Shown one piece after another: positions 6,317 through 7,597 of a stretch of DNA of 7,597 nucleotides. Position 1 is the first letter of the stretch. Each line of letters starts with the position of its first letter. The stretch comes from Bacteroidales bacterium (GTDB lineage Bacteria > Bacteroidota > Bacteroidia > Bacteroidales > UBA932). The stretch spans positions 1 through 7,597 of the forward strand of contig WRBG01000093.1 in the NCBI GenBank assembly GCA_009784635.1, in the 5' to 3' direction. A program made the translations under genes and the position numbers. The notes below the pieces were generated by a model. That model did no database searches, was not told the DNA's origin, and worked only from the letters and a program-made list of their open reading frames with translations.

Positions 6317-7377
6317 ACAAACATATAGCACTCAAATCAGGAATCTTGGTGTTCACCTTAGTGTTCTTGATGATGAGCAGTCAAGGGCGTTTGCCCCACG
6401 AGAAAATCAATTATTTCCCCCTAAGCGGAGACACCCTCTCTTGCTTGATTTTGCCGAACAACGTACTCGGCAAAAATCGGTATTCCATTGGCTATCACTA
6501 CCAAATCCTAAAGGAATTTGCCAAAGCCCAGCAATGCGCCCTGCGCTTGATACCCTTAGCCGACTCGGTTTCCCCTTGGGAAGCCATGCTTGCTCAGAAT
6601 GTCCACGTAATGATTACGAATACCGAATACGATTCCGTGCCCGAAATCCTCAAAGGCCGCTTTATTGCCGGCCCTTCCTTGAACAATTTTGAGCATACAT
6701 GGGTGCTGCTTCAAGAAGACTTTGACGTGATGAAGGCCATGTACACATGGTTTAACTCCTTTAAACATACTGAACAATACGCCGGTATCGCATCCAAATT
6801 TAACCGTTCCCAAAGGCCCCGTTCCCCCTCTCATTTTGCCCGCGAACTGTCGCCTTACGACGATTTAATCAAAAAATACAGCAAGGAAATCGGCTGGGAC
6901 TGGAGGCTGCTGGCTGCCCTAATCCATCAAGAGTCCAACTTTAGGATGCATGTATCTTCCTCAAAAGGAGCCATTGGATTGATGCAGGTCAAAGAAGTCG
7001 TGGCCCAAAGATATGGAGTAGACCCCATCTTTTTGTACGACCCCGAACAAAATATCAAAGCGGGCAGCATGATGCTCAAAGATTTGCATAGAACGCTCCG
7101 CGACAGCACAATGGGAGAAGATGAGCTGATAAAATTTATATTGGCTGCTTACAACGCCGGCCCCGGACGCATAGAGGATTGCCGGAATTTTGCCCTTTCC
7201 CAAGGAAAAGACCCCAACAATTGGGAGGAGGTATCCGGCATATTTCCCCTAATGAGCAAGAAAGAACACTATCAAGGCGAACACATTAAAATCGGGCCCT
7301 TTAGAGGAAACGAAACCATTGCTTATGTTTCGGGCGTATTAGAGCGCTACCAACTGTACCGCACCTTCACGGATTAG
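6313..7377 (+). CDS. MltF-like membrane-bound lytic murein transglycosylase with shortened N-terminal domain
   Basis: The enzyme should cleave the MurNAc-GlcNAc bond of peptidoglycan in the periplasm, forming 1,6-anhydro-MurNAc ends. The start is the ATG at 6313, sharing ATGA with the porin stop. It gives 354 residues beginning with a signal peptide (MNKHIALKSG, then ILVFTLVFLMM). An in-frame ATG at 6277 lies inside the porin and would bury the signal peptide. Residues about 40-165 look like a solute-binding (SBP_bac_3-type) domain as in MltF: GYHYQILKEFA (60-70) and a terminal helix with FNSFKHTEQYAGIASKF (147-163). Residues about 180-350 are an SLT domain with the catalytic Glu207 in HQESNF, GAIGLMQV (219-226) and AYNAGPGRI (279-287), all intact. 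E. coli MltF has 518 residues; the central part of the binding domain appears to be missing here. No lipobox cysteine is seen. The SLT call is certain; assignment to the MltF branch is likely but not certain. Confidence 0.9.
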   Translation: MNKHIALKSGILVFTLVFLMMSSQGRLPHEKINYFPLSGDTLSCLILPNNVLGKNRYSIGYHYQILKEFAKAQQCALRLIPLADSVSPWEAMLAQNVHVMITNTEYDSVPEILKGRFIAGPSLNNFEHTWVLLQEDFDVMKAMYTWFNSFKHTEQYAGIASKFNRSQRPRSPSHFARELSPYDDLIKKYSKEIGWDWRLLAALIHQESNFRMHVSSSKGAIGLMQVKEVVAQRYGVDPIFLYDPEQNIKAGSMMLKDLHRTLRDSTMGEDELIKFILAAYNAGPGRIEDCRNFALSQGKDPNNWEEVSGIFPLMSKKEHYQGEHIKIGPFRGNETIAYVSGVLERYQLYRTFTD

Positions 7378-7397
7378 TGAAAAAATCACAATAAATT

Positions 7398-7450
7398 GCG
7401 ATTTCACATTATTTTTCAAAATAAAACGCTACCTTTGCAGCAGAAATCGC
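7398..7450. repeat. 8-bp inverted repeat flanking the HipB-like gene promoter (candidate operator)
   Basis: GCGATTTC at 7398-7405 and its exact reverse complement GAAATCGC at 7443-7450 sit on either side of the -7 element at 7430-7437, with their centres 45 bp apart. The right arm overlaps the expected transcription start and ends seven bases before the ATG at 7457. HipB-family regulators bind inverted repeats upstream of their own genes and repress them, so this is a plausible autoregulatory operator. A chance match of this length in AT-rich DNA is possible. Confidence 0.35.
7430..7437 (+). promoter_or_regulatory. -7 promoter element of the HipB-like gene
   Basis: TACCTTTG followed by CAG matches the TAnnTTTG element. 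Transcription should start near 7441-7443, leaving about 15 bases before the ATG at 7457. No good TTG is found 19-23 bases upstream; the nearest (7396-7398) is 31 bases away. The gene therefore appears to be transcribed separately from the transglycosylase gene, which ends at 7377. Confidence 0.6.
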
Positions 7451-7456
7451 CATATA

Positions 7457-7597
7457 ATGTTAGTCGCAGATATTGGAAATAGCATAAAAATGCGCCGAAA
7501 AGAGTTGCAAATTACCCAACCCCATTTGGCAGAATTGGCGCAAATCAGCACAAATACCTTGTACAAGTTAGAGCGCGGGCAAGGCAATCCGTCTTTA
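7457..7597 (+). CDS. HipB-like helix-turn-helix (XRE family) regulator, partial at right edge
   Basis: The first 47 codons are present and the frame is open at the window end. The peptide is a Cro/C1-type DNA-binding domain: helix 1 IGNSIKMRRKEL (6-17), helix 2 ITQPHLAELA (19-28), recognition helix ISTNTLYKLERG (30-41), then GNPSL (43-47). The ITQPHLAELA...NTLYKLERGQGNPSL pattern is typical of the short HipB-like antitoxin/regulators that precede hipA-type Ser/Thr kinase toxin genes in Bacteroidota. The toxin, if present, would lie just past the right edge (inference). The ATG at 7457 is chosen because it follows the -7 element at 7430 by a normal distance and gives a normal family N-terminus; a second in-frame ATG at 7490 would remove helix 1. 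It could instead be an unrelated XRE regulator. Confidence 0.8.
   Translation, partial: MLVADIGNSIKMRRKELQITQPHLAELAQISTNTLYKLERGQGNPSL

Noticed and set aside
6192..6692. A 166-codon plus-strand open frame spanning the porin-transglycosylase junction
   Set aside because: It runs in another frame through two well-supported genes and shows no domain or start signal.
7377..7407. Possible hairpin after the transglycosylase gene (GTGAAA ... TTTCAC, and the short GTGA-A5-TCAC palindrome)
   Set aside because: The stems are only 4-6 AT-rich base pairs and no T-run follows directly, so it is not a convincing intrinsic terminator.

Overview
The window looks like a chromosomal segment of a member of the Bacteroidota. 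All visible promoters have the TAnnTTTG -7 element of that phylum (388-395, 3993-4000, 4052-4059, 7430-7437), and starts lack clear Shine-Dalgarno sequences. The protein families (macroglobulin-like/TonB-plug surface protein, Porin_10-type porin, two-domain MltF-type transglycosylase, DUF6088) also fit. I cannot name a genus.

Layout, left to right. (1) Positions 1-383, minus strand: an AT-rich DUF6088/AbiEi-like antitoxin gene, broken by a -1 frameshift near 172-176 and running off the left edge. (2) Positions 437-3972, minus strand: an apparent two-gene operon, rmlA (dTDP-glucose synthesis) followed 26 bp later by an 880-residue exported protein with macroglobulin-like domains and a TonB-receptor plug but no beta-barrel. 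(3) Positions 3973-4075: a compact divergent promoter region. (4) Positions 4076-7377, plus strand: a second two-gene unit, an outer-membrane putative porin overlapping by ATGA an MltF-like lytic transglycosylase whose substrate-binding-like domain is unusually short. (5) Positions 7457-7597: the first 47 codons of a HipB-like helix-turn-helix regulator, with its own promoter bracketed by an inverted repeat, running off the right edge.

The centre is therefore an envelope block: a sugar-nucleotide enzyme, a secreted or surface macroglobulin/plug protein, an outer-membrane barrel and a peptidoglycan lyase. Both edges carry antitoxin-like genes whose expected toxin partners would lie outside the window. 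There is no rRNA, tRNA, CRISPR array, insertion sequence or convincing intrinsic terminator. No gene-free stretch exceeds about 105 bp. I see no wholly new system. The most useful anomalies are the frameshifted antitoxin with a probably leaderless promoter, the barrel-less plug protein, the lobe-deleted MltF and the candidate operator of the HipB-like gene.
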